DNA of 49,600 nucleotides, taken from JAWWPG01 sp038254365 (GTDB lineage Bacteria > Actinomycetota > Actinomycetes > Propionibacteriales > Nocardioidaceae). Both the position numbers and the translations under genes were made by a program. Shown here one piece after another: positions 9,046 through 16,768 of this stretch; within the stretch, counting starts at the first letter, position 1; every line of letters begins with the position of its first letter. Where the stretch lies: contig JBBSGI010000015.1 in NCBI GenBank assembly GCA_038254365.1, forward strand, positions 1 to 49,600. Direction: 5' to 3'. The notes beneath the pieces were generated by a model. It did not search any database and was not told the origin of the DNA. It saw only the letters and a list, made by a program, of their open reading frames with translations.

Positions 9046-9066
9046 CACTAGTGACTATCACTAGTG
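9046..9066. promoter_or_regulatory. Paired palindromic operator between tetR and hemerythrin gene
   Basis: The perfect 8-bp palindrome CACTAGTG is present twice, at 9046-9053 and 9059-9066, centre-to-centre 13 bp, inside the 68-bp divergent intergenic region. Adjacent palindromes of this sort are typical sites for two TetR dimers. Confidence 0.65.
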
Positions 9067-9088
9067 GAAACATCTGCCGGGAGGTGCC

Positions 9089-9742
9089 ATGACCTCGCCC
9101 ACCACAGTTCAGGCGTCGGACCCTTGGGAAATGGCGCTGATCCACCGCCTCATCCGGCGCGGATTGGAAAGGTCGAGGGAGATCGTGCTGGCCCCCGGGG
9201 CCGCCACCCGCGCCACTGCCGTCGGGGAGTATGTGGGATTCCATCTCGACGGGCTTGAGGCCCACCACTCGAGCGAGGACGAGCTGGTCTGGCCCGCCCT
9301 GTACGAGCGGGCCAGCCTGTCGAACGCGCTGATCCGCCGAATGGAGGAGCAGCACGCCGGCCTGCACGACGCTATCGACACGACACGGCGCGAGCTGGTG
9401 GCATGGGAGGCCACACCGACCGCCGAGGGATCAGAAGCACTCGCAACGACCCTCAGCACCCTGGTCGACCGGCTAGCCGAGCACCTCCTCGAGGAGGAGC
9501 GCGACATCGTGCCACTGATCGCCGCCCATATCACCCAGGCGGAGTGGGACCACCTCGGGAAGGTCGCCTTCAGCAAGTTCACGCCCAAGCAGCGGTTCAC
9601 CGCGATGGGCGAGATGCTCGACGCCGCGAATCCAACCGAGGCCAGCCTGATGCTGGCCGGGCTACCGGCACCGGTCAAGGTCATCTGGCGACTTCACGGC
9701 CAACGCAAATACCAGCAGTTCATCGCCAAGGTACGCGGATAA
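9089..9742 (+). CDS. Hemerythrin (HHE) cation-binding domain protein
   Basis: 217 residues. Candidate iron ligands follow the HHE four-helix pattern: H19 (ALIHRLIRR), H52 and H59/H60 with E63 (FHLDGLEAHHSSEDELVWP), H89/H93 (EEQHAGLHDAID) and H132 with E136 (AEHLLEEERDIVPL). Such proteins bind a non-haem di-iron centre and bind or sense O2, NO or peroxide. The C-terminal third (about residues 150-217) extends beyond the HHE bundle and is common in actinobacterial members. It starts at an ATG after GGGAGG, divergent from a TetR regulator that probably controls it. Confidence 0.88.
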   Translation: MTSPTTVQASDPWEMALIHRLIRRGLERSREIVLAPGAATRATAVGEYVGFHLDGLEAHHSSEDELVWPALYERASLSNALIRRMEEQHAGLHDAIDTTRRELVAWEATPTAEGSEALATTLSTLVDRLAEHLLEEERDIVPLIAAHITQAEWDHLGKVAFSKFTPKQRFTAMGEMLDAANPTEASLMLAGLPAPVKVIWRLHGQRKYQQFIAKVRG

Positions 9743-9761
9743 CCGGAACGGCGGCTCGCGG

Positions 9762-10078
9762 TGGAAAGACACACGGCGAGATGGAACCGACCGCGGCGGA
9801 TTGCCATGGCTTGCGGCGAACCCCAGCCGAACGAACATGGCGGAATCAGAAGCCAGGCGCACGTACCGTCGAGCAGTCGCCTCGAGGCTTGCACCGTACT
9901 CGGACGCCACGGCTTCGATGTGATCCCAACCGAACGGACCCTGAGCGAACGAATCTCGAACGAACCGCCTGGGAAGCAGCAACTCGCTCGCCCCGACATC
10001 TGCCAGCCACTCGACGTCGAGGCCGACGCTCCTCTGTGGTTTGGAACGACCGGGACTGCATCGGAAGTTCTGAGTCAT
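9762..10078 (-). pseudogene. Probable remnant of an M78 (ImmA/IrrE-like) metallopeptidase
   Basis: The reverse strand between about 10015 and 9800 encodes VEWLADVGASELLLPRRFV followed by IEAVASEYGASLEATARRYV. This resembles the segment just after the HExxH helix in M78 peptidases (ADxxAxELLLP ... LAxxYxVSxxAxxxRL). The expected HExxH zinc motif is absent, as the frame begins shortly before this stretch, and the 3' part runs antisense into the hemerythrin gene. I read it as a truncated, non-functional piece. The identification is from motif similarity only. Confidence 0.4.
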
Positions 10079-10166
10079 GGTGAAGCCGGGGAGGAGGGTG
10101 TGGTCCGACTGACCGCACTCGTCGGCCCGGGCCTTGTTTGTACAGTCTCATCGTGGAGACCTTCGG

Positions 10167-10715
10167 ATGGTGAGCGAGCTGCCCGAGACCAGCTACGCCG
10201 TGCTCGGCCTGGTCGACAAGCTACCGGGATCGTCGGGATACGAGCTCGTCGCAGTCGCAAACCGCTCGTTTGCGCACTTCTGGCCGATCTCCCAGACGCT
10301 GCTGTACAAGGAGCTGAACCGGCTGGCGGAGCTGGGATGGGTGGTTGCCAGCAGAGTGGAGCAGGCCCGGTCGCCCACCAAGTCGGTCTACCGCAGCACT
10401 CCTTCCGGCCGCGAGGCCTTGGCCGGATGGCTGGCCACCACGTCGCAGCACACCGAGTCGTTCCGCAGCAGCTTCCTGCTCCGCTTCTTCCTTGCCCATC
10501 TGATGAGCGCGAGGCACCTCCATGCGCTGCTGGGGGACTATCGGCGCAGCCTGGTCGAGCGACGCGATGACCTGACAGACATCGTGGCAGGCCTCGAGAA
10601 GGCGTCGACGCCCATGGCCCGGATGGGGCGGCTCAGTGCCCTCCACGGTCTGAGAACGGTCGAGGCACGGTTGCAGTGGGTTTCTGAGGTCGAGTCCGAG
10701 CTGGGACCGGGCTGA
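10167..10715 (+). CDS. PadR-family transcriptional regulator
   Basis: 182 residues. The N-terminus has the PadR winged helix: TSYAVLGLVDKLPGSSGYEL, then SQTLLYKELNRLAELGWVV (recognition helix) and the wing KSVYRSTPSGREALAGWL. A helical C-terminal (PadR/Vir) dimerisation domain follows. The ATG at 10167 has GGAG 9-12 bases upstream; a GTG is the next codon but one and could also serve. It is convergent with a SnoaL/exporter operon. PadR proteins often repress exporters of aromatic or antibiotic compounds, so that operon is a possible target; this is inference. Confidence 0.85.
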   Translation: MVSELPETSYAVLGLVDKLPGSSGYELVAVANRSFAHFWPISQTLLYKELNRLAELGWVVASRVEQARSPTKSVYRSTPSGREALAGWLATTSQHTESFRSSFLLRFFLAHLMSARHLHALLGDYRRSLVERRDDLTDIVAGLEKASTPMARMGRLSALHGLRTVEARLQWVSEVESELGPG

Positions 10716-10748
10716 GGGCACAGACCGTCAGTCCTCGGCCGAGGGGGA

Positions 10749-11150
10749 TCAGCCCCCGTCCCGCACGCCGGGGCGGAAGCCGGCCCAGCGCTCGGCGAGC
10801 TTGCCGTCATCGCCGATCCGGAGGATGACGACGGCCGAGTGCTCGATCGCCTGACCATTCGGCGGCTGGCCGAGCATGGGACCGGTCTGCGTGCCACGTT
10901 GCGTCCACCGGACCGCCACGCGATCGCCCTCGCCGACCAGGTCGTCGATGGTGAAGCGAAGGTCGGGCTGTGCGGTACGCAGGGTGGCGACGACATAGTC
11001 GATGCCGGCGAGACCCGGCGGCTGGCCGGGCAGGGGATCGTGGTCGACGATGTCGGCCGAGACCACCTCGCGTAAGGCCCGGGAGTCACCCGACGGGAAG
11101 ATCTCCTCGAAGAATCGGCGCACCAGCGCTTTGTTGGCCTCAGTCGTCAC
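10749..11150 (-). CDS. SnoaL-like ester cyclase/NTF2-fold protein
   Basis: 133 residues with the SnoaL-like pattern: ANKALVRRFFEEIFPSGD at the N-terminus, VVSADIVDHDPLPGQPPG, then DLVGEGDRVAVRWTQRGTQT and a closing strand AERWAGFRPGV. These small NTF2-fold proteins include polyketide cyclases and many uncharacterised hydrolase/isomerase-like members. The start codon overlaps the stop of the membrane-protein gene by 4 bp (11147-11150, ATGA), so the two are translated from one message. The specific reaction is unknown. Confidence 0.85.
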   Translation of the reverse strand: MTTEANKALVRRFFEEIFPSGDSRALREVVSADIVDHDPLPGQPPGLAGIDYVVATLRTAQPDLRFTIDDLVGEGDRVAVRWTQRGTQTGPMLGQPPNGQAIEHSAVVILRIGDDGKLAERWAGFRPGVRDGG

Positions 11151-12193
11151 GGTGACTTCTCTCTTGCAGCGCTCGTCGCGGCGCGTCGGTCCAGCCAGAA
11201 GATGACAAGCGCGCCCACAACGATCCAGGCGAGCAGGACGGCGACGCCGAGCGCCACACCCCCACCGTCGAAGTACGAGGTGCCGGCCAGCGCCCGCACC
11301 CCGGCTCCGGGCGGCAGCACGTAGGCGAACGGCTCCAGCCAGCCGGGCAGCAGGTCGGGTGGGAAGACGGCCGCGCTGGAGGCGTTACCCAGGGTCAGCA
11401 GCAGCATCGAACCCAGGGTGATGCCGAGCAGACCGAAGACCCGTAGCAACATGGCGGTCGCCATACCCACCGCGGCCGCGATCAGGGTCAGCACCGTGGC
11501 GTTCGCGACAAAGGACCCCTCCAAGGCGTCCAGCGCGGCCCCCGCTGCAGCCGCCCCCACGCCGCACAATAGCCCGAGCAGGGCGACACTCCCCATCCGC
11601 GCACCGAAGCCGAGTCCCGGGGCGACCTGGTAGGTGTTGACCCCGAAAAGGAAACCACCCAGGACCAGTCCGAACGCTGCATAGAAGATCGCCAGTCCCG
11701 CGGAGTCGCCGGAGGCTCGCGGCACCACATCACGGACGGTCAGCTCCGCACCCGCCGACTCGGCGGCCGGCTCGAGCTGCTCCGGCAGTGCGGAGAGCAG
11801 GGCCTCACCGTTGGCGCCGGCGACGAGCAGAGTCCACTCCGATCCGTCGATCACCAGTGCCGCGTAGACGTCGCGATGCTTCACCGCCGCCTCGGCGGCA
11901 TCCGCATCGGCGTAGTCGCGCAGGTCGAGCGTGCCGGGTGCGGCGTTGTCGAGTGCGCGTCGCAGCTGTTGGGTCGACGGCGCGGGACCCTGCACACCGA
12001 CAGGAAGGTCGTGTGGGGTCGGCGACCGGAAGGCCAGCAAGAACAAGGTGACGAAGAAGACCGAGATGACCAGGGCGATCACCACCGGGACCAGGGCGAG
12101 GAGCACTCCGGTCGAGGGGGGTGCGGACGCTGCTTTGGTTTCCCTGGTGTTCTGGGTCTCGCGGTATGGATTGCCCGAGGGCTCGGCATGCAT
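11147..12193 (-). CDS. ABC-2/YhgE-Pip-like membrane protein (DUF3533-like exporter)
   Basis: 348 residues. One transmembrane helix near residues 30-55 (LLALVPVVIALVISVFFVTL) precedes an extracellular domain of about 120 residues (LRRALDNAAPGTLDLRDYAD ... VYAALVIDG). Five more hydrophobic helices between about 165 and 335 follow. This is the topology of the YhgE/Pip and ABC-2 permease relatives, often drug or secretion exporters without their own ATPase. It is cotranscribed with the SnoaL gene. Its promoter contains a repeated TACACAGTG operator, and the divergently oriented regulator gene seems to have been destroyed by an insertion element. Confidence 0.78.
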   Translation of the reverse strand: MHAEPSGNPYRETQNTRETKAASAPPSTGVLLALVPVVIALVISVFFVTLFLLAFRSPTPHDLPVGVQGPAPSTQQLRRALDNAAPGTLDLRDYADADAAEAAVKHRDVYAALVIDGSEWTLLVAGANGEALLSALPEQLEPAAESAGAELTVRDVVPRASGDSAGLAIFYAAFGLVLGGFLFGVNTYQVAPGLGFGARMGSVALLGLLCGVGAAAAGAALDALEGSFVANATVLTLIAAAVGMATAMLLRVFGLLGITLGSMLLLTLGNASSAAVFPPDLLPGWLEPFAYVLPPGAGVRALAGTSYFDGGGVALGVAVLLAWIVVGALVIFWLDRRAATSAAREKSP

Positions 12194-12198
12194 GCGGC

Positions 12199-12227
12199 AA
12201 CACTACACAGTGTTATATTACACAGTG
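12199..12227. promoter_or_regulatory. Operator-like repeats upstream of the membrane-protein gene
   Basis: TACACAGTG is directly repeated at 12204-12212 and 12219-12227. The left copy sits in a perfect inverted repeat AACACT-ACAC-AGTGTT (12199-12214). The element is immediately upstream of the membrane-protein ATG at 12193 and of a GTG at 12225 on the other strand, the geometry of a divergent TetR-controlled promoter. Confidence 0.6.
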
Positions 12228-12252
12228 AAAGATGGACCTCAGGGACTGAAAC
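12225..12252 (+). pseudogene. First codons of a lost regulator gene (probable tetR)
   Basis: A GTG at 12225 overlaps the operator and opens MKDGPQGLKR, which resembles the usual leader of TetR-family proteins before the first helix. After nine or ten codons the text runs straight into an IS6-family terminal sequence at 12253. I infer a divergent tetR gene cut off by the insertion. The stretch is too short for a firm assignment. Confidence 0.35.
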
Positions 12253-12350
12253 GGCTCTGTTGCGTTGGGCGATTGGGCGGCATGGTTGAACGAGCCCTTG
12301 GCGGATCAGATGGCGAGCAGCAGTTCATCGAATGCAACTCAAACTCGGTG
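12253..12350 (-). mobile_element. IS6-family terminal remnant with transposase C-terminus
   Basis: GGCTCTGTTGCGTTGG starting at 12253 is an IS6-type terminal repeat. Inward of it, on the reverse strand, VAFDELLLAI-stop (stop at 12306-12308) matches the C-terminal end of IS6-family transposases (FDELALAI). About 100 bp align base for base with the end of a second relic at 32,320-32,422 (shared blocks GGCTCTGTTGCGTTGG, CGGCATGGT and GGATCAGATGGC). The rest of the element is missing. Confidence 0.68.
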
Positions 12351-12461
12351 GTTGAGAATGACAAGCCCATTTGGCCCCACTGTGCTAGTCGTAGCCGCCG
12401 AGATCATGCTCCACGTGGGTTCGACCTTCGCCGCCTCGCACGCGGCGGAGCTGCGGTTGCG

Positions 12462-12980
12462 CTAGGTGACATTGGCGCCGATGTCTTGGTAGACGGGGTG
12501 AAGTTCTTGCCACCGCGACCGCGCGTCGCAGCGTTCGCGTCCGGCCAGGTAGGCGGCGAGATCTTCGACGTGGATCTGGTCTCCTGCCCCGTAGGCCGCG
12601 ATTTGGCCCAGGGGCACACCGCGGTCCTCGATGACGAGAATGGTCTGGTCGGCGTCAGCGGTAAGCGTGACCTCGATGACCCCGTCCGGCTCGTCCGCGG
12701 ACTTGGTCCGCATTCGCAGCCGCTGCGGCGGCTCGCACAGTTCCACACGTCCGGTGCCTTCCCATCCGCTGGCGAAGTAGCGTGCACGGAACTGGCCGCC
12801 GGGGCGCAGGTCGCCTTCTACCTCCCCGAGCCAGCGCGCCAGCCGGTGGGGATCGGTGAGAGCCGACCACAGGTCATCCATATCGGTATCGAACCGATCT
12901 TCCAGGCGTACGATGCCTGCGCCGTCTGCTGATCGCAGGCTGCCCAAAATGCGGATGCCTCCAGGGGCGTTCGTGGTCAC
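12462..12980 (-). CDS. SRPBCC (AHSA1/START-like) domain protein
   Basis: 172 residues from a GTG at 12980. The sequence has the AHSA1-type pattern: IVRLEDRFDTDMDDLWSALT, then DPHRLARWLGEVEGDLRPGG, FRARYFASGWEGTGRVELCE and QRLRMRTKS, forming the helix-grip fold that binds hydrophobic ligands. The GTG overlaps the arsR stop by 4 bp (GTGA), with GGAG just upstream, so the two are translationally coupled. ArsR-AHSA1 pairs are common in actinobacteria and the regulator probably controls the pair. The ligand is unknown. Confidence 0.85.
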   Translation of the reverse strand: MTTNAPGGIRILGSLRSADGAGIVRLEDRFDTDMDDLWSALTDPHRLARWLGEVEGDLRPGGQFRARYFASGWEGTGRVELCEPPQRLRMRTKSADEPDGVIEVTLTADADQTILVIEDRGVPLGQIAAYGAGDQIHVEDLAAYLAGRERCDARSRWQELHPVYQDIGANVT

Positions 12981-13309
12981 GGGGTACTCCTTCGCTCGCG
13001 TTTCCCGCGGGCTATCTCGGTGTGCAGAGCCTCCAACCGCTGCTCCCACAGCGCCCGGTACTGGGCCAGCCAGTCATCGATCTGAGCGAGCGGCTGCGGG
13101 CTGAGACTGTAGACCCGCCGTTGGGATTCTTGGCGAACCTTGACTAGTCCCGCTTCCCGCAGCACCCGCAGATGCCGCGATACACCCGGGCGGGCAATCG
13201 GGAGCAGCGCGGCCAGTTCACCCACGGTTGCCGGACCCGTAGCCAGGGCCTCCAACATCGTCCGCCGGCTCTCGTCCGCGAGGGCCCGCAGAGCAGCTTC
13301 CATGTCCAT
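12977..13309 (-). CDS. ArsR-family transcriptional regulator
   Basis: 110 residues: LRALADESRRTMLEALATGP, then VGELAALLPIARPGVSRHL (helix-turn-helix) and VLREAGLVKVRQESQRRVYS (wing), followed by SPQPLAQIDDWLAQYRALWE. The last part is typical of the ArsR branch that accompanies SRPBCC proteins. No cysteine-rich metal site is present, so metal sensing is unlikely. It is the first gene of a two-gene operon. A palindrome GTTACGTAAC lies 15 bp upstream of the ATG and is a candidate autoregulatory site. Confidence 0.9.
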   Translation of the reverse strand: MDMEAALRALADESRRTMLEALATGPATVGELAALLPIARPGVSRHLRVLREAGLVKVRQESQRRVYSLSPQPLAQIDDWLAQYRALWEQRLEALHTEIARGKRERRSTP

Positions 13310-13323
13310 AAAGTACCAGGGTT

Positions 13324-13333
13324 GTTACGTAAC
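13324..13333. promoter_or_regulatory. Candidate ArsR operator
   Basis: Perfect 10-bp palindrome GTTACGTAAC, 15 bp upstream of the arsR ATG, flanked by GGTT and C, in an otherwise unremarkable promoter region. Confidence 0.45.
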
Positions 13334-13635
13334 CGTTAAGGTACGTATCTCACTTCCGCGGGCCATCAACGGACGACTCCGTCGTGGACTTTGAATGCCG
13401 TGGAAGCGCCGCTCAGCGGCATCATGCCGGCGATCTGGAACGTCCGACTTTCGGCAGATCCAGACGCCTCGGTGGCGCCTGTAGCGGCGGAGTGACGGAT
13501 CCCTGGGTGACTGGGCCACATCCCACGCGCGGTCTGCACTGGACGGGGCGAGGCATTTTGTCGTGGGGGTGGTATCGGGTTCGGTTGGTTGCGGTCGGCG
13601 TCAGCCGTCGCGAGATCGTTTGTGCTAGGGCGCGG
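13334..13635. other. Gene-free stretch, about 300 bp
   Basis: Contains the upstream region of the arsR operon and the downstream region of the GNAT gene. I see no gene; a small GCCGCT/AGCGGC hairpin lies near 13410. Confidence 0.4.
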
Positions 13636-14241
13636 TCAGGTGGGAGCCATCGTCCGGGTCATGACGCAGTTCTTCTGTCCCTTGGACCGCTCGTAGGTGA
13701 AGCCGGCCTCCTCGTACATCCTGCGGGTGCCGTTGTAGAGGAAGGAGGACGACATCTTCTTCCCCTCCGGCTGCTTCGACATGTCGTGCGGGTAGCCCTC
13801 GACCACCCCGCCGCCTGCCTTGGCGATGAGGTCGAGGGCTCCTTGTAGGGCCAGCGCCGCGACCCCGCGCCGCCGGTAGCGTCGGTCTACGAAGATGCAG
13901 GTGATCCGGTAGTCGGGCGGCCTGACCAGTTCCGCCTCGTATTCCTGGCGGTGGTGGATGTTCGGCAGCTCCTGTGGCGGTCCGTACTCCGCCCAGGCCA
14001 CCGCCTCGTCGCCGTCGAAGACCAGCGCGGCGTGTGCACGCCCCTGTTCGACCAGCCGACACTTGAGGTTGCGGTTGCTCTCGTAGGTGCGGTCCTTGTC
14101 GCGCGACAGCGTGTGGAACCACGTGCACCAGCACCCGCCGAACACTCCGTTGTGCCGCGCGACGAGGTCTGCGAAGGCTGGCCAGGTGTCGGCCGAGAGG
14201 GGCCGGATGGTGAGGTGGTCCAAAGAGGTCACGGCAGGCAT
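13636..14241 (-). CDS. GNAT-family N-acetyltransferase
   Basis: About 201 residues. The conserved acetyl-CoA-binding core is visible as ITCIFVDRRYRRRGVAALAL, where RRYRRRGV is the Q/R-x-x-G-x-G/A loop region, followed by LIAKAGGGVVEGYP and the late strand MYEEAGFTYERSKG. The N-terminal region includes FGGCWCTWFHTLSRD, common in a subgroup of actinobacterial GNATs. I chose the ATG at 14241; a GTG two codons earlier is possible. The substrate amine is unknown. It stands alone. Confidence 0.85.
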   Translation of the reverse strand: MPAVTSLDHLTIRPLSADTWPAFADLVARHNGVFGGCWCTWFHTLSRDKDRTYESNRNLKCRLVEQGRAHAALVFDGDEAVAWAEYGPPQELPNIHHRQEYEAELVRPPDYRITCIFVDRRYRRRGVAALALQGALDLIAKAGGGVVEGYPHDMSKQPEGKKMSSSFLYNGTRRMYEEAGFTYERSKGQKNCVMTRTMAPT

Positions 14242-14466
14242 GAGCACAGGTTAGAGCGCATTCCGGACGATTGCCGTCCGGTGATCCGGCGGCCGTCGGA
14301 CCGCCGAGCGCGGGGGAGTGCAACGGCGCAGCCAGGAGCCGAGCGGATCTCGGCGCGGCTTTTCACTGGCGGCGCAAGGTCGACGCCGAGTCGTCCAAGG
14401 AGCCTTGCCCGTCGCCACTATGACAAGCGCGACTGACCGTCCGACCACCGCATCCACGCCGAGTGC

Positions 14467-14742
14467 CTCGCCCACGATCTTGACCTGGATCGACGCCTCA
14501 TCCAGTTCGGCGAGGTCCTCCGTGGTCAACGCCACGTCGGCCGCGTCGACGTTCTCGTCGAGCCGGGTCAGGCGGTGGGTGCCAGGGATCGGGACGATGG
14601 ACGGTTTCTGGGCCAGGAGCCACGCGAGTGCGACTTGGCCGACGGTCGCGCCCTTGCGCTCGGCCACCGTCCGGACTCGGTCGACCAGTGCGAGGTTGGC
14701 CCCGCGGGCCTCGAGCGTGAACCGTGGAAGGTTGGCCCAGGG
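14467..14742 (-). pseudogene. C-terminal remnant of an aldo/keto reductase
   Basis: The reverse strand encodes LPRFTLEARGANLALVDRVR, AERKGATVGQVALAWLLAQ, PSIVPIPGTHRLTRLDENV and ADVALTTEDLAELDEAS. This is the last third of AKR-superfamily enzymes, including the IPGT NADPH-binding loop. The first two thirds, with the catalytic Asp-Tyr-Lys-His set, are absent; upstream sequence in the same or other frames does not restore them. The frame also runs past the normal end. It is therefore a dead fragment. Confidence 0.72.
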
Positions 14743-15127
14743 CCGGAGCTCCCAAAGGGACCCAATGTGGTTGAGCTTCGTCTGGCCCCGGGCGACTTCA
14801 GCGCGGCCGCCGGCGACGACGCTCCAATCTCGGTGGTAGGCGTAGTCAGAGTGGTCAACCTCGAATGCCAAGTGGTGTCGCGGCCTAGGGGGCCGAGGAC
14901 GCTGTACTGCACCCGCCTGGACAGTTTCATTCCGCCAGGATGAGCCCACACCTCCCGCCCGCTACTACGGTTCGCCAATAGCTGAAGCCAGCGGGGGGAC
15001 GAGCAGCAGGCAGGAGCCAGGCTCTGCGACGGCACGAGGTCGCTGCCGGTCGGGTCGGCACCGTATTCGGTCAACATCCCGCGGAGCATCCCGAGGTGAA
15101 CGCTGCGTGTCCAGGTGATCACGCACC

Positions 15128-15519
15128 GTGTTGGTCTCTGGCGACGCCGTTGCCGCGATGTCCGGTCTGACCGACCTCGTGGTGCTCCTGAGACGCCACG
15201 TCGAACGCGAAAAGGACGGCATCTTCCGAGCGCAGCGCGTTGAAGGTGAGTTCGTCGACGAGGTCGACGCGCTGCAGGAGGAGCATCGCGCGTTCGAGAT
15301 GGCCATCGCCGTGGTGTACGTTGGCGCACCGGACTTCGACATCGCAGCAACTCGGTTGCTCGACGACCTGATGGTCATGTGGTGCGCGAGGACTACGAGA
15401 TCTTCCCGGTCTCCGTCGTCACGCTCGGAGCTGCGCGATGGACGATCGTCGACGAGGCCCACGCGAGGTCGCCGAGCTTCCTGCTCGACCCGGAGTCGGG
15501 GACGTCTTCGCCGACCTGA
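15128..15519 (+). pseudogene. Frameshifted hemerythrin-domain gene
   Basis: The first part reads GLTDLVVLLRRHVEREKDGI, EFVDEVDALQEEHRAFEMAI and TRLLDDLM. After one missing base near 15378 it continues in the next frame as HVVREDYEIFPVSVVTLG, ARWTIVDEAHARSP and a stop at 15517-15519. Together they give the His/Glu pattern of an HHE bundle (RHVEREKDGIF, EEHRAF, HVVREDYEIFP). The start shown is a GTG; the true start may be further upstream. The gene immediately downstream is a cupin, a pairing seen elsewhere with hemerythrin-like genes. A single sequencing error would restore the frame. Confidence 0.6.
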
Positions 15520-15567
15520 GTCCGGCTGGCATCACCGCACTTCCACCCACGACAAGGAGCCCAACGC

Positions 15568-15900
15568 ATGCAGAAAGAGTCATTGACAGCGCTGGTCCGT
15601 CACCACCTGGAGACGGCATCGACCTCGTCGAGCGGTCGCAGCGCCCACACGATCTACGGCGGTCACGAGCACGTCCTGCGTCAGACCCTGATTGCTCTGT
15701 GCGCCGGATCAAGCCTAGACGAGCACGAGAACCCCGGCGAAGCAACCGTCCAGGTCCTGCACGGTCGCGTCACACTCGTCGCGGCCGACAATAGGTGGAA
15801 CGGCTCACCGGGCGACCTCATGACCATTCCCGACTCCCGGCATGCCCTCGAGGCAGTCGAGGACTCGGTGGTGCTGCTGACGGTAGCCATGCGGAGCTGA
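15568..15900 (+). CDS. Small cupin-domain protein
   Basis: 110 residues forming one cupin barrel: HVLRQTLIALCAGSSLDEHE is motif 1 (only one His-x-Glu of the usual metal set), GEATVQVLHGRVTLVAADNR is the middle, and GDLMTIPDSRHALEAVEDSV is motif 2 with a conserved His. AAGGAG lies 7-12 bases before the ATG. The protein follows the frameshifted hemerythrin gene by 48 bp and is probably cotranscribed. Such cupins are often linked to oxidative or nitrosative stress responses, but no specific role can be inferred. Confidence 0.82.
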   Translation: MQKESLTALVRHHLETASTSSSGRSAHTIYGGHEHVLRQTLIALCAGSSLDEHENPGEATVQVLHGRVTLVAADNRWNGSPGDLMTIPDSRHALEAVEDSVVLLTVAMRS

Positions 15901-15940
15901 GGCACAAGGGGCCAACCCCATTTGTCCTGCCCCCGTTTCG

Positions 15941-16678
15941 GTGCGACCGGTAGCAGCTGCCGTTGTCGCTGAGCACGCGGTGGACGGTGACGCCCGGGAC
16001 GGCGAACCAGGCCACGGCGTTGCGCAGCACATCGGTCGCGGTCTCCTTCGTTTCGTCATCGCGGGCTTCGACGAAGGCCACGCGGGAGTGGTCGTCGATG
16101 ACGGTGTGCAGGTAGCAGGTGCCGATCAGCGGGTTGCGGTACCTGTTCCGGGGCTTGTTCGGAGTCGCCGCACGGTTCTTGCGTCCCTGCTGTCGGCCAA
16201 CGTAGCGCCAGCCACCGCAGTCGGGGACCCTGCCGAGCTTCTTCACGTCGACGTGGAGCAGGTCGCCGGGCTGCTCGTGCTCATAGCGCCGGATCGGCTC
16301 ACCAGTCGCGCGATCGACGTGGGTGAGCCGGTTGAGCCGACAGCGGACCAGGACCGCGTGCACCGTCGAGGACGCCACCCCGAGTCGGTCGCCGATCTCG
16401 ACCGGCCCGAGCCGCTGCTTCCACCGCAGATGCACGATCTTGCGCACCACCGGCGTCGGCGTCCGGTTCGGCTGCCGGTGCGGTTGCGAGGACCGGTCGC
16501 ACATTCCGGCAAGGCCCTCGAGACGATAGCGATCTGCCCACTTCCTCGCGGTCCGCCACGACACGTCGTAGCGTTCGGCCGCCCGCGGGATCGACCATCC
16601 CTGCTCGACGACCAAGCGGGCCAAGCGAAGACGAGCCCGGGGCGTCAGAGCAGCATTGGCATGGGTAGCGTGGGACAT
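15941..16678 (-). pseudogene. IS481-family transposase, C-terminally truncated
   Basis: The N-terminal 120 residues contain two helix-turn-helix segments (LARLVVEQGWSIPRAAERYD and SWRTARKWADRYRLEG; LGPVEIGDRLGVASSTVHAV). The rve-type DDE core follows with HVDVKKLGRVPD (first Asp), HTVIDDHSRVAFVEA and VLSDNGSCYRS (second Asp). The third catalytic residue (Glu in the usual NGKIERFH motif) and about 85 further residues are missing, replaced by unrelated text after YRSH. The protein cannot be active. Full-length relatives are about 320 residues. Confidence 0.82.
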
Positions 16679-16768
16679 GAAGACCTCCTGGGTGTGAAGC
16701 GGTTTCTAGACAGCTCCACCCCACACCGGGAGGTCTTCACCCATCTACCGATCAACGCGTGTCGACAC
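15941..16768 (-). mobile_element. Truncated IS481-family insertion sequence
   Basis: The transposase reading frame starts at 16678 and is homologous until about 15941, where it breaks off. Upstream of its ATG, at 16681-16735, lies the long imperfect inverted repeat GAAGACCTCC ... GGAGGTCTTC with an inner GGGTGTG/CCACACC pair. Such a structure is typical of the leader of these elements. The terminal sequence probably ends near 16768 (TGTCGACACGCGTTGATCG read on the reverse strand). The other end of the element has been lost next to the cupin gene. Confidence 0.7.

Noticed and set aside
9761..10570. Forward open frame of 269 codons between hemerythrin and padR
   Set aside because: Its 3' half overlaps padR in another frame and its 5' half lies over the peptidase-like remnant; no motif supports it.
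13625..14323. Second reverse frame overlapping the GNAT gene
   Set aside because: The other frame carries the complete acetyl-CoA-binding core; this one has only Arg/Gly/Pro-rich text.
15901..15940. GC-rich text GGGGCCAACCCCATTTGTCC after the cupin stop as a possible insertion-sequence end or terminator
   Set aside because: No matching partner end or clear hairpin could be found, so it is left unassigned.
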